A stretch of 64,000 bases of DNA from Oreohelix idahoensis (GCA_024509875.1 JAMPIV010016260.1:268001-332000); one strand, 5' to 3'. Positions 11,906 through 22,400 are shown, counted from the first letter of the stretch. Made by a program: numbers and translations. The notes: generated by a model from the sequence alone, not told the origin.

Positions 11906-12005
11906 TTTCATTTTTCATTTCATAACCCTCCACTCCCAAAGGAGCATAGGCCTTCAACAAACACATGCCAAGTCCTCCTGTCACGTGCCATCATCTCAAG
12001 TTCTT
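11906..12005 (-). mobile_element. LINE-K copy 2, 100-bp 3' end with 12-bp target duplication
   Basis: Reverse strand reads as the LINE-K terminal block (LEMMARDRRTWHVFVEGLCSFG-like), then a stop and a (TGAAA)n-like tail at the left edge. Exact 12-bp duplications, agcgtttcgtca, lie at 11894-11905 and 12006-12017. This fixes the true 3' end and tail type of LINE-K and shows the unexpanded state of the segment that became minisatellites elsewhere. Confidence 0.85.
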
Positions 12006-12017
12006 AGCGTTTCGTCA

Positions 12018-12483
12018 GGGCACTAATTAAATCCGTTTACGGGAAATTAAACTGAGGGCAACTTTCCATCTTATAACCATTAAGAGATCTTTTCCTGCCT
12101 GAACGGAAGAGCTACGCGCCCTGGGATACCAACCTGGCTACCTCTGTTTAGGATGAAACCATTGTCCGAATTCGGACGTTCCAAATTCTTCTCCGTTTAA
12201 GGCAATATCTCCAGATCTCGCATTGCACCGAGGTGTAAATGCCTCAAAGGCAGATGGGATTAAATGGCTGACAGTTTTATTTAGGTCCCACTAAACCACC
12301 AATGGTATTTTAGGTCGTTTAGAGATATTCACGGAAAGTAGGCTACAACACATGTCAAGGACGCGATTAAAAACCTTCTCTTAATATCTAGAGGACAGTT
12401 ATTACCTGGCTTTCGTTCAAGGAAGCCTAGACTCATCATCACCATCGTGTGACTTGACAACTAGCATAGAGAAAAATCATTAT
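12018..12483. other. No recognisable gene or repeat
   Basis: No long frame, no similarity to other parts of the window that I could see. Confidence 0.45.
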
Positions 12484-12715
12484 ACCCGATTTGGAGAGTT
12501 CCAGGGTTCTGGGTTTAGTACCTGGTAGTCACGCTCCAGTTTACCCAGCTGTAAATGGTTACCTGACTCTGCTCTTGAGTTAGGGTAAGGTAAAAGCAGC
12601 GAGGAAGGGTACTGGTCACCCCATATCATGACGCTGCACCTAGTAAAGTGAAGTCTCTAACATTTCGCACCACCTGCTATGGGACTGGCCTTTTCCTTTT
12701 TTTTTTAATTTTACG
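12484..12715 (+). mobile_element. SINE-S copy 1
   Basis: Shares the body 'tacccagctgtaaatgg.tacctgactctgctcttgagttaggg...ggtcacccc...gtgaagtctctaaca' with the copies at 13842, 15350, 37252 and 45722. The tRNA-like head is diverged (B-box remnant near gggttctgggtttagtacc). Confidence 0.75.
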
Positions 12716-13385
12716 TTTAAAAGATTCATACCAAGCCTCCCTGTCCTGTATCAAGTCTTCCTGTCCTGTGTCAAGTCTTCCTGTCCTGTGTCAAGTCTTC
12801 CTTTCCTGTGTCAAGTCTTCCTTTCCTGTGTCAAGTCTTCCTGTCCTGTGTCAAGTCTTCCTTTCCTGTGTCAAGTCTTCCTATCCTGTGTCAAGTCTTC
12901 CTTTCCTGTGTCAAGTCTTCCTTTCCTGTGTCAAGTCTTCCTGTCCTGTGTCAAGTCTCCCTGTCCTGTATCAAAACTTCCTGTCCTGTATCAAGTCTTC
13001 CTGTCCTGTGTCAAGTCTTCCTGTCCTGTGTCAAGTCTTCCTTTCCTGTGTCAAGTCTTCCTTTCCTGTGTCAAGTCTTCCTTTCCTGTGTCAAGTCTTC
13101 CTTTCCTGTGTCAAGTCTTCCTGTCCTGTGTCAAGTCTCCCTTTCCTGTGTCAAGTCTTCCTGTCCTGTGTCAAGTCTTCCTTTCCTGTGTCAAGTCTTC
13201 CTTTCCTGTGTCAAGTCTTCCTTTCCTGTGTCAAGTCTCCCTGTCCTGTGTCAAGTCTCCCTTTCCTGTGTCAAGTCTTCCTGTCCTGTGTCAAGTATTC
13301 CTGTCCTGTGCCATCTGCTCAAGGTGTTTCTGTCTTCTTTATCATCTTTGTCTCCTGTTCCCTTCTCCATGTGTTTATTTTTTTT
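12716..13385 (-). mobile_element. LINE-K copy 3: C-terminal end expanded into a 20-bp minisatellite (29 units)
   Basis: 12741-13310 contains 29 units of 20 bp, period exact throughout. The minus-strand core is aggacaggaagacttgacac, that is, the codons for the LINE-K block ARDRKTW. At 13311 the array passes without a break into unexpanded LINE-K coding sequence (gccatctgctcaaggt...; minus strand TLEQMAQD). Units differ mainly at one position (ctGtcctg versus ctTtcctg). It grew in the same residues as the 37-bp array at 8949-9240 but with a different period, so the two expansions are independent. Confidence 0.85.
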
Positions 13386-13836
13386 TTATTTGTTTGGTTG
13401 GCCTTCTTCTATCTTATACTAGGAACTCCAGACCAAAATCTGTCTTGTTGTGCTATCAATAGACCAACTCTCAGTGTATCCTATCCTTCGCCAGTCTGGA
13501 CAACAACTTCTCCCCATTTCTCACTGCCTGTGGTATTTCTGCTTAATTGTAAACCACTTTTCATCACACGCCTCTCTTACAGTCCGTGTAGATTTCTTCG
13601 CTGACATTTCTCTCCAAGCTTATGTGTTATAATAATGTTATTAATTCCCCCTCCCCCTTCCCCCTCACCCAATCCCTCAAAGCGCGTGTATAGGAGATTT
13701 GTGTCCGCCGTAACTCCTTTGTTAAGATATTGAACTAGCTATTGAACACGGCAATGAAAACTACTAAACGTGTAAAAGAGAAAGGTTAAGGTCTATTTTA
13801 TTTTGGTGGTAGAGAATAAATTAATCGGAGTTACTA
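13386..13836. other. No recognisable gene or repeat
   Basis: Pyrimidine-rich flank of the minisatellite; the upstream part may be further decayed LINE-K, but no motif is readable. Confidence 0.4.
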
Positions 13837-14046
13837 TAGTTCTGGGTTCGAAAAACGGGTGGCGTCCCGCTCAAGTCTACCCAGCTGTAAATGGGTACCT
13901 GACTCTGCTCTTGAGTTAGGGATGTCGGACAGCGGGGAAGGGAGCTGGTCACCCCACCTGTCGAAGCTGGACCAAGATTCGTGAAATCTCTAACAGTTTA
14001 CTCACCTACGGCAGTATGACCTATGGAAGTACCTTGACCTTTACTA
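13837..14046 (+). mobile_element. SINE-S copy 2
   Basis: Begins inside the tRNA-like head at a B-box (tctgggttcga), then shows the full SINE-S body and the 3' end tatggaagtaccttgacctt. The A-box part is absent, so it is 5'-truncated. Confidence 0.8.
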
Positions 14047-14608
14047 TGGTTCGGCTTGGAGACCACATTTTAAATACAAACAGTGATATATCCTGGTGTA
14101 AAGAATGGACATACGCATTAAGTTCACAATAATCATACATCTCACTTAATTTTGTGAATACTGTTATGTGTTGTGTTATAAACTTCAGGAACGCAGCTCC
14201 AACGTTGACAAGATGAGATTCAAAGACTAGCGCCAACGGAAAGAAATAAAAACATGGGTTATCAATCGCCAGAGAAAAAAAGAGATTATATGATTTCACT
14301 CAAAGTCGACAGAGCGTGCAGTTCACTCGATCGGCAATCTTCGATCATTGATTGCTGGTTTCACTTCCTCCAACAGATCTAACAACTTGATTAAAGATTG
14401 ATTTATGGCCGGCTTGAACGTTTGGGTCTTATGTTATTAAATTTCCGTTTCTCGGTTTTATCATCGTGCGAACATTTTATTGCTCTTGGTAGTAAACACA
14501 GGAGCTTTGAAAATCTACTTTAGAAGCACTGATATATCCTAAGGTCTACCTTGATAAAAGGTTGTCTGTTTTCAGGCAAGGCTGTGCATCGGTCAGAATA
14601 TTTTTTGA
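14047..14608. other. No recognisable gene; possible left end of a hAT-like element near 14578
   Basis: Mostly featureless. The caaggctgtgcatcgg at 14578 resembles a hAT terminal sequence and is matched loosely by the inverted ccgactccacaactc at 15327-15341, on the other side of the 29-bp array. Confidence 0.3.
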
Positions 14609-15235
14609 CTCCGACCACGACTCATGACATTTTAGAAATCAGACGACTCCGACTCATGACATTTTAGAAATCAGACTCCCACTCATGACATTTTAGAAAT
14701 CAGACTCCGACCCATGGCATTTTAGAAATCAGACTCTGACTCATGACATTTTAGAAATCAGACCCTGATTCATGACATTTTAGAAATCAGACCCCAACTC
14801 ATGGCATTTTAGAAATCAGACTCTGACTCATGACATTTTAGAAATCAGACTCTGACTCATGACATTTTAGAAACCAGACTCTGACTCATGACATTTTAGA
14901 AATCAGACCCCGACTCATGACATTTTAGAAATCAGACTCCGGCTCGTGACATTTTAGAAATCAGACTCCGGCTCATGACATTTTAGAAATCAGACTCCGG
15001 CTCCTGACATTTTAGAAATCAGACTCCGGCTCATGACATTTTAGAAATCAGACTCCGACTCATGACATTTTAGAAATCAGACTCCGACTCATGACATTTT
15101 AGAAATCAGACTCCGGCTCATGACATTTTAGAAATCAGACTCCAGCTCATGACATTTTAGAAATCAGACTCTGACTCATGACATTTTAGAAATCAGACTC
15201 CGACTCATGACATTTTAGAAATCAGACACCCGACT
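14609..15235. repeat. 29-bp minisatellite, about 21 units
   Basis: Unit ctccgactcatgacattttagaaatcaga, with variation concentrated in the ctcc-gactc part (ctctgactc, ccccaactc, ctccggctc) while cat(g)acattttagaaatcaga is nearly constant. Units are contiguous with no spacers. Clusters of identical variants (a run of ctccggctc units at 14930-15030) show recent local duplication. Confidence 0.95.
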
Positions 15236-15349
15236 CCCATTTCAGTCTGTTTTAAATAAACTAGTCATATGGTATAAAATTCGAACTCAAAGTCCGGACA
15301 TTTTTGACCGACTCCACTAACAAAACGCCCGACTCCACAACTCCGACAG

Positions 15350-15607
15350 GTAAAAGGTCAAGGTGGTCCCATAGCAGATACTACCGTCGGGGAGTGAAGT
15401 GTTAGAGACTTCACAAAACTAGGTCCAGCATCGAGAGGTGGGGTGACAAGTTCCCTGCCTCGCTGCCTTGTCCTTCCCTAAGTCAAAGAGCTGAGTCAGG
15501 ATCCCATTTACAGCTGGGTAGACTGGAGCATGTCGGCACCGTGATTCAAATTCGGCATCTTTGCTGCGAGAGACCAGCGCTCTAACCACTCTGCGAATCG
15601 GACGCTT
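15350..15607 (-). mobile_element. SINE-S copy 3, the most complete
   Basis: On the minus strand: a tRNA-like head with A-box region gcagagtggttagagcgctgg and B-box-like tttgaatca, then the SINE-S body and the 3' end accaccttgacctttt. About 258 bp. The head fits a pol III internal promoter; A- and B-box spacing is close to that of a tRNA gene. It is the reference copy for the family in this window. Confidence 0.85.
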
Positions 15608-15839
15608 GTTTTCAGGTATCAAAGTATTTGGAATTAGTGGAACCTATAGGCCTATGTAACCTTTATCTTTGCTGGACGAACTTCTACCTACAGTTCCACC
15701 AGTGGTAGAAAATAAACTAAACGATATGTTACCAAGTGTTAACTTCACTTCCGAGAAACGTTCCTGTGACAAGCAGTTAGCTATTAAAGTGTGAGTTTTT
15801 GTCAGCTAGCTCGCGAGTTTTCACTTGGAACTCGGCAAA

Positions 15840-16265
15840 CGCTTTTTTGTTGTTGTTGTTTGTTTAAGGTTTTGCATTTTTATGACAAGGCACGTTCCTT
15901 TCAACCTAGACTAAAATTCGTTGGTTATATCGGAGCGCAATTTTCCAATAAAAAATAAGTGAACTCTGTTGACTGAAGCGTTGTGTTCATAAAAGCTAAT
16001 CCCTGAAAAGGACTACTGGCATTTATCAGCTAGCAAGAAGTGGCCCAGAAAAGGACTGCTAGTCCAACCAGCGTTGATAGATACAAAGTCCTGATAGTCC
16101 CACTAACGTTGATACACACTAAATCCTGAAAAGGACTTCTAGTCCGACCAGAGTTGATAGATACTAAGTCCTGAAAAGGGACTAACATTATCTATCCTCA
16201 AGCATGAAGCCCTGAAAAGGACTTGTCCTGAAAAGGAATGCCAGCTATGCTAACGCTGCCCTCAG
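15840..16265 (+). repeat. Family I repeat, copy 1, with tandem hairpins
   Basis: Left part (aggcacgttcctttcaacctagac...ggttatatcggagcgcaatt...gtgaactctgtt) is shared with 19515, 22160 and, inverted, 20330, 28205-28790 and 63045. The right part repeats a hairpin motif, cctgaaaagg within agtcctgaaaaggact, at about 16001, 16124, 16167, 16209 and 16225, spaced by ~60-bp spacers containing gttgatagata. No open frame. Class unknown; a non-autonomous element is likely. Confidence 0.75.
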
Positions 16266-16524
16266 AGTTCAGCGATTGTAACAAGCTATTTCCATTACAT
16301 GCATTTCATGAGTTAAGTGACTTTTTCTAAGTTAGCTTGAGAGATTTTACTTTGAACGCCTTAACGCTGGGGATTCTACACTTTTAAATAGCGGCGGGAG
16401 AGGGTTACTGACAAATTTCTCTAGCTTTAAAATTCTTTCTCTTTACCCTATCATAACCTACAGATCTACCAAATCATCCCCTGATATCTACAGTTAGATT
16501 GGGATCTACCATGTGAAGATATCA
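16266..16524. other. No recognisable gene or repeat
   Basis: Linker between family I copy 1 and family J copy 2. Confidence 0.4.
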
Positions 16525-17800
16525 TGGGTTGCCTCCCCTTAGCTCTGCAGTAGTGGTCCAACAGTGACCAAAACTCAAGAGTAACTGATGTGGGTCTTGA
16601 AAGGTGTCTACCTTCGCACAAGATTACTCTTGGCAGAGTTGTAGGTAGAAGGATAATGGTTCTTCTACCTCCAGGTAGTTCTCACAAGATATTCAGAAAA
16701 GCGAGAACAATGCTGCATTGGATGAGCACGTTAACTCTAGTAACTGCCGTCAACTTTTGTGAAGGATTATGAAATCTTAGAATTCGTTAGCTCGTTCAAG
16801 CCCCCAGCTGAGTTAATTCAGCGAATTTCCTCTTATTATTATTTAGCTCTGTTTGCGTGTATTTACGTGTATTTCCAACCAAGATCTGCTTACTCGGAGC
16901 AAGCAAGAGGACATGCACACCATCATAGCTGGCAGACGCTGGAGCTGGGTTGGCCATGTCTTCAGAAGAGACCCCGATGCCATCACAAGAACAGCTATGC
17001 TATGGACCCCTGAAAGAAAACGAGAGGCCGACCAAAAACAACTTGGCGGAGGACTGTGGAGGCTGAGATGCAAAGAATGAACCAGAGTTGGCGCACTGTA
17101 CGAAGGATGGCCGCCGACCGAGCAAAATGGAATCAATTTGTTGTTGCCCTACAAGACGCCACCAAACGTAATGGCCACTGACTGCTTTGACGGTCGGCGG
17201 CTAAGGATCAAAGAAGAAGAAGACGTGTATTTAATAAAATTGTCTGAGACATACGGATACAACACATTCAAAATGATTAAATCAACTTTAAATTTGGATA
17301 GATATAAGTAACAAGTTTAATAATCAATTAGGTTTTAACAGGTATTAAAAATTGAATAATTCTTTAACAAAAATTGGCCATCATCATATAATGTTAATGG
17401 GGATTAATATAAGGGGAAGTTTCACTTTGCAGCTTTTCTTTGCACACTTAGGTGCTGGGGTTTCTACTCCCGCTGGTGTTTTGGTTCTTCGCAGATAGGT
17501 GGCTGGATCGCTCGCGTCCCTGTTCAAGATTAACAGTTGCAGCACGTTGCAAGTAGAATCAGGGAGTAACTGCAAAGCTGGTCCCGTGTCTCTAAAACCC
17601 GTCTGATGATCGTGTCTAGCAACGGCTTCAGGCCACTTATACCCTCACTTGTTCCAGAAATAGTACCCTCAACTGGTACCACCAAGCCAATCTATACAGA
17701 TTGCTGGCTCAGAGAAATAAAGGCACTTGTAGAGGCCGCTTACACTTGGTCTGGTCTTACACTTTAGCAATAAGTTCCCACTTTGACTTGTGTTTTTTCT
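16525..17800. repeat. Family J repeat, copy 2, carrying a LINE-A insertion
   Basis: Collinear with 6231-6902 and 7566-7690. It differs by the LINE-A insertion at 16875-17222, by about 85 extra bases near 17500-17590 (after gcagataggtg), and by lacking the 660 bp present in copy 1. No terminal repeats or coding frame are visible. Confidence 0.8.
16875..17222 (+). mobile_element. LINE-A copy 4, 3' end with 10-bp target duplication
   Basis: Reads TITNQDLLTRSKQEDMHTII-like residues, GRRWSWVGHVFRRDPDAITRTAMLWTPE, then KTTWRRTVEAEMQRMNQSW-type sequence to the stop, 3' UTR and an aagaagaagaag tail. Duplications acgtgtattt lie at 16865-16874 and 17223-17232, and the empty site is preserved in family J copy 1 at 6541-6550. 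Short and 5'-truncated, but otherwise well preserved. Confidence 0.92.
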
Positions 17801-18269
17801 CTATAACTATTTCTAATTACTTTTGGATCAGTTAAATAGAGAAGAATAAGGAAAGATCCTGATTTCGCCAATGAACATAAACTGAACAACTTCAGGGAAG
17901 AATTCTACTTGCTTGACTTAAATATCTATTTGTTCTATCCACTGATAGCATTAAGCGATCAGGGTACAGCAGTTCCAGGCGGTTTCTGAGATGGCAGACA
18001 TCGATTATGACTACTGCACAGTCAGGTACGTCAAAAGAGGCGACTAACACCTCAAGCCATCCATTCATGGCTTGCCCATGAATTCTTTATCGCCAGCATG
18101 TATAAATAAGTCAAAATCCCTTCTCCATGTATGTGTGAGTGTGTGTGCGTGTGTGTCTTGAATTTTTTTTTTTTTTTTTTTGGTCTCCCTGAATTTCTCT
18201 GCGCCGTTAGAACAGTAACAACAACATCAAATGGATTCCAGAATAAGTACTGCCCTGTAATGCTCACAA
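17801..18269. other. Unidentified; includes a (TG)n stretch and a T18 run
   Basis: 18128-18158 is an impure TG/GTGTGTGC stretch followed at 18164-18181 by about 18 T. Nothing else recognised. Confidence 0.5.
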
Positions 18270-18460
18270 CTGGTTTCCTACATTGTGTCCTTCCAAATGC
18301 AATTGCCTTCTCAGCACGTTCTTTTCCACTGGTATGTATCTGCTGCTGTCCATCAGTCCCATATTAGTGACCTTGTCATATAATGTCAACCCTTCTATTC
18401 TGCCCAGATATCCATTTATAAGTGTAACTTTCTGGATGTTGTTATTGTTATTATCCATCG
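18270..18460 (-). mobile_element. Possible LINE remnant (LINE-K-like RT thumb region)
   Basis: Minus-strand reading gives ...INGYLGRI...YDKVTNMGLMD, loosely like the 'R.L.RI..I.W.D.ISN..LW' segment of LINE RTs and to 34920-35003. Short and diverged; a chance match is possible. Confidence 0.3.
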
Positions 18461-19514
18461 TTCAGAGTCATACAATAAAAAATGCATTGACATTTCAACT
18501 GAAAATTCTTAATTTTGTGTTGGGCTTGATTTCGTATTGATTTCCATATTTGCACCGGGTGAATATTCCCTTGTGTCATAATCATCGTTTTCTTCAGTTT
18601 TCTAATCAGTTAGGACTGCAAAATATCTTTCTGCCGTTGGTGAATACGATCAGGTTCATTTACCACCCACGTAAGGTTCGATTCCATGCTGACTGTCATT
18701 CTTAAATCGCAGGAAAGAAATCCGATTCTATTCATAATGTTAAGACCTTGTCCTTTGACCAAGTGACGAATGTACACATATTCATCTGGGGCAACGTGAA
18801 AGAGTTGAACGCTTCTGTTACTCTTTGCTTTTGAGTTTCATGCAGGGAACGTTCAAGGGAGTGGCCTTATTATGGGTTCTTGAGGAGCGGCTGGACTTCC
18901 TGGCCATTCGTTGAAACTCGACAGGACGTCCTATTAGTTGTGCAATCATGGGTATGTTCACGCCTGAAGCTGAGGGGATAAACAACTTTTATACGAGTTC
19001 TACACTTAAGGAATAAAAATCCCGCACGACTCAGGCAAAGCTCCCCTGACTTGTTTGCATTTCCGGACTGCAACTACATCAATTTTTAGAAAGCGTTTGT
19101 TAACCTCACACCACAAGACCTCCGCGTATACCTGAATTCATCACCTTGAGTGTTTCGATTTCAGCCGGTCCAGTAACTATTTAATAATTAGGGTCACTTT
19201 CTCAAGTCGAAGCTACTGTTATTTGCTTCTGGTTACTGAATCCAGGCCCTGTTTGAGAAGGGAAGCTGGAGTAAGTGGAGAAAGAATAACAACGGTACAT
19301 CTCTCAGCTTTACAGTTCAGCAATACAATAATCCCAGTGTCACTTCTAGCGCGTGGGGAGAGGGGGATCTCTAAGGAGATGAATAAATAATAGGACTACA
19401 GCTTACTGAAGCATGTTGCTAAGAGACGAGTAATATGAAGTTGACCAGCTTCTGCATTGACCTCTTAATATCATTTCTATTTCTCTGTTTCGTTTATTTC
19501 ACAGAAATTTTTTT
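18461..19514. other. No recognisable gene or repeat
   Basis: No frame above about 70 codons and no recognisable motif. Confidence 0.45.
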
Positions 19515-19770
19515 TGGTGTGGCCTATTTATGGTCAGGCACGTTTCTTTCAATATAGTATGAAGTCCGTTGGTTATAACAGAACGCAATTTCCATTCAAA
19601 TATAAGTGAACTCTGTCAAATGAAGTTAATGTTGTGAAATACTAGCACTTGAGAAGGGCAACTAGCTTCTATCAGCTAGCATGATGAAGCCATGAAAAGA
19701 GCTATTCCTGAAAAGAACTACTGTACTAGTTTCTGTCTGGTAGCATGAAAAAGTCCTGAAAAGGAATTGT
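19515..19770 (+). repeat. Family I repeat, copy 2
   Basis: Same left block as copy 1 (caggcacgtttctttcaa...gttggttataac.gaacgcaattt...gtgaactctgtc) and two hairpin motifs, ttcctgaaaagaa near 19705 and agtcctgaaaagga at 19752. More diverged than copy 1. Confidence 0.7.
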
Positions 19771-20035
19771 CTATTTCTTTGTTCATTAAACCATCTTTTT
19801 TGTGAACGTGTGCAAATGTGGTCTAAAAAGTGCGCAAATGTGACAATACGGTGAAACACTATAATCGTACAGTATTGTTTTGGAGCAGTGTAATATTTGA
19901 AACCCGTTTAAACAAATAAGAATGGGAAACGCCAGGTCTGTAAACAGTAAATAAATAATACACAAGTTTCTTTCAGACACTCGTGAGAAATAAATAAGTA
20001 GAAGACTAGACAACAGAAAAACAACAGGTAAGTGA

Positions 20036-20115
20036 TAGGCTTACCGGGAATCGAACCCAGGATTTTCCGAACGATACCACCGCCTAGGTACAGAAGCGAA
20101 TCGAGAGATCGTTTT
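20036..20115 (-). other. tRNA-like sequence (SINE head or tRNA pseudogene)
   Basis: Minus strand contains a textbook T-arm, CTGGGTTCGATTCCCGG (20042-20058), with a 5-bp stem and a B-box matching GGTTCGANNCC. An A-box-like ggcggtggtatcg lies about 30 bp upstream. No complete cloverleaf with a pairing acceptor stem can be drawn, so it is not called as a functional tRNA. Confidence 0.45.
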
Positions 20116-20329
20116 AATGACCTCTGTCAATGAAACACTATTTTTGTGGTGCCTAGCTGGCAGAGAGGATAGTTACGATAGACAAACTACCATCCAAAAG
20201 GCGTAACTTAAGATGTAATGACGCATGTCTTGGAATATAAATTTTTACAAATTATATTCTGTTTTAAAGCTAAGTCTATTTATTTTTTATATTCGAAAGA
20301 TATCTAACGACTATTACACCAGGCCATAG

Positions 20330-20405
20330 GGCCGTTTATTTTTGGACGTGAGCCCTAATATAATAGACGGACCCTGAATCTAGGTTGAATAAGAGCGCGC
20401 CTCGC
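20330..20405 (-). repeat. Family I fragment, inverted
   Basis: Minus strand: ggcgaggcgcgctcttattcaacctagatt...ctattatattagggctcacg, a diverged match to the left block of family I. Confidence 0.5.
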
Positions 20406-20675
20406 CTAACTGATTCGGAATTCCTTTAAGACTGTACCGTGTAGACCCCTCGGATATCTGAGGAGAGGAATAAAGAATAGACCTACTGCTTCTTAAGTCG
20501 TGTCGTCAGATGCGACTAACATGCGATTGTGTTTGAGACTGGTCATCTCATCAGTAAAAACTTTGCTAGAGAAACTACCACAGCTATAGTTCATGAATGG
20601 GGACCAGCTCATGTTGTGGTCCCATGGACAGCGACAAGGAAATTAATGAATGATACGTTGGCGGTAAAACCACAC

Positions 20676-20699
20676 GGAGATGTTATAAGCCACACGGAA
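20676..20699. repeat. 20-bp unit flanking the LINE-C ladder (left copy)
   Basis: cacacggagatgttataagcc, followed by cacacgg and then the LINE-C tail. The same unit occurs three times on the other side of the LINE-C block (22064-22125), so it is either the target duplication with slippage or a pre-existing tandem repeat hit by the insertion. Confidence 0.7.
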
Positions 20700-21125
20700 C
20701 GAACGAACGAACGAACTTTATTTTCAAAGGGTTAAGAATTGGTCACGCTGGCCCGTCTGACATTCTACCCTTCCTCTCTCTCTCATCATGTATACTATAT
20801 CCTTTCATCCTCACATTTACTTTAAGCATAATTAAGGCATTTATCATTATAAAAGTAATATTACATTTGCAATAATCATCATAATTAAAGTACGTTTTTA
20901 AAATAAAATTTAAAAATAAAATAAAATAAAATAAATAATAATAATAATAATGAATTTAAAAATAAAGTAAATAAAAATAAACATAAAAAAAACCACAACA
21001 ACAACAAGACATAAAAATCGAATTCTTCGTACAGTAAATTAGTGATTTGAGACATATTCAGAAGTATGTTATAAGAACTCTTGAAATTTTCAAACGGTGT
21101 GCAACTGAATGACTCAGGGACTTTT
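20700..21125 (-). mobile_element. LINE-C 3' end fragment (ladder copy a)
   Basis: Minus-strand 3' terminus with (GTTC)n tail (plus strand gaacgaacgaacgaac), then the conserved terminal segment (ccctttgaaaataaag, gtcagacgggcc, aggaagggtagaatg) and an AT-rich 3' UTR similar to the next fragment. No coding part remains. Confidence 0.8.
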
Positions 21126-21557
21126 TTTAGGCCCATCTTACATTCTGCCCTTCTTCTCTCTGTCATCTTACATACCGTACCCTTCCAAAAGCACATGTAT
21201 TTTTAGCATTATTTAAGCATACAACATTATCGAGGTAAAATAATAACATACATTTGTAACATCCAGACATAATCAAATTTAAGTGGGGGGGGGGGGGGGG
21301 AATTATTAATTAAAATAAATTAACAAAAATTAATACCTTACCAAAAAAAATTTAAAAAACAAAAAAAAATTAAAAACAAAAAGAAACTAACAAATACAAT
21401 CTAAACCATTCATACAGTAAATAAGACATAATTTGAAACGTAATCAGATAATGGTGGCATATAATAAGATCTCGTGACATTTTGGAAATCTGCTGAATTA
21501 GCTGGGACTTCATGTGTTGTCAGCGCATGCGGAAAATGTTCCCACAGGTGAGCAGCT
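21126..21557 (-). mobile_element. LINE-C 3' end fragment (ladder copy b)
   Basis: Same 3' UTR arrangement as its neighbours, ending at gggcagaatgtaagatgggcc without the (GTTC)n tail. The 5' side keeps a few codons of the C-terminus (AHLWEHFPHALTTHEV-like). Contains a G16 run at 21285-21300 and long A-rich stretches. Confidence 0.7.
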
Positions 21558-21639
21558 TTGAGTCCCAAGCAGATACTGCCACAGGGAGTGAATTGTTGAC
21601 GCCTCCACTACACGAGATCCAGTTTTATGACCTATGCTC
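21558..21639 (-). mobile_element. SINE-S fragment (copy 6)
   Basis: agtcccaagcagatactgcc...gggagtgaattgtt...gatccag matches the 3' third of SINE-S (minus orientation) as seen at 15372-15425. Head missing. Confidence 0.55.
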
Positions 21640-22063
21640 CTTAGGGAGGTAAAGGGTATTGACTGATAGATGAGAATCGTACATATAGGCCCGTCTTGCA
21701 TTTTGCCCTTCCTCTTACTCATCTTTATTGCTAGGTATCCAGACATTCTCCAACATACTTAAGGTATTAGTTCAATGGCGATGCAACATTATAAGTAGTA
21801 TAAAAGCATACATTTACAGTATCTGATTACAATTAAGAAGTAAGGTATATTAAAATGAAAAACTAGATCATCAGACCCTCCATACAGTATATTAGATAAT
21901 AATAATTCGAAACATAATCCCTTAGGGCGGCGTATAATCCGCACTCATAATGTATTTGAACAGTCTACGATTATATGAGTAGGGACTGTGCATGTTTTTC
22001 AGGTCATGGGGAAGATTGTTCCAAAGATGAGCAGCTGAGTAAGCCAAGCTCTTCTTGTACATG
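21640..22063 (-). mobile_element. LINE-C C-terminus and 3' UTR (ladder copy c)
   Basis: Minus strand reads YKKSLAYSAAHLWNNLPHDL and then SPYSYNRRLFKYIMSADYTPP before a stop, the same C-terminus as the plus-strand LINE-C copies at 29.6-32.6 kb. The 3' UTR ends in aggaagggcaaaatgcaagacgggcc. 5'-truncated just inside the coding region. Confidence 0.85.
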
Positions 22064-22125
22064 GAGATGTTATAAGCCACACGGAGATGTTATAAGCCAC
22101 ACGGAGATGTTATAAGCCACGCGTG
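22064..22125. repeat. 20-bp tandem repeat, three units
   Basis: gagatgttataagccacacg repeated three times, identical to the unit at 20676-20699. Confidence 0.9.
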
Positions 22126-22159
22126 GGTGACATCTCCCCCTGACAATTTTTCCTTGAGG

Positions 22160-22400
22160 CATTATGCATTCTTGTGGCGAGGCACGTACCTTTCAAACTA
22201 GACCGAATTGCATCGGTTATATCTGAGCGTAGTTGCCATTAAAAAATATGTGAACTTTTTCAACACAAATGCAATGTTGAGGGATACAAAGACCTGAAAA
22301 GGACTACTAGTGCATATCAGCTTCTGTGGCAAAGCCGCGAAAAGGGCTAGCCCTGAAAAGGACCGCTAACACATGCAGTGGTGAGAATTAATAAGTTCTG
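22160..22400 (+). repeat. Family I repeat, copy 3
   Basis: gcgaggcacgtacctttcaaactagac...ggttatatctgagcgtagttgcc...gtgaac, then three hairpin motifs: gacctgaaaaggac (22291), gccgcgaaaagggc (22334) and agccctgaaaaggac (22349). Confidence 0.75.

Noticed and set aside
12648..13604. Three overlapping plus-strand frames of 200-318 codons with 20-residue repeats
   Set aside because: A 20-bp unit without stops stays open in every frame of that strand; the array is an expanded piece of LINE-K read on the antisense strand.
15870..16240. Hammerhead ribozymes in family I
   Set aside because: The hairpins resemble a hammerhead stem II, but the required CTGATGA and GAAA core boxes are not present in the right positions. 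The ctgatga strings in family J (6828, 17601) also lack the partner box.
20036..20115. Functional tRNA gene on the minus strand
   Set aside because: The T-arm is perfect but no pairing acceptor stem or anticodon arm can be drawn; better seen as a SINE head or pseudogene.
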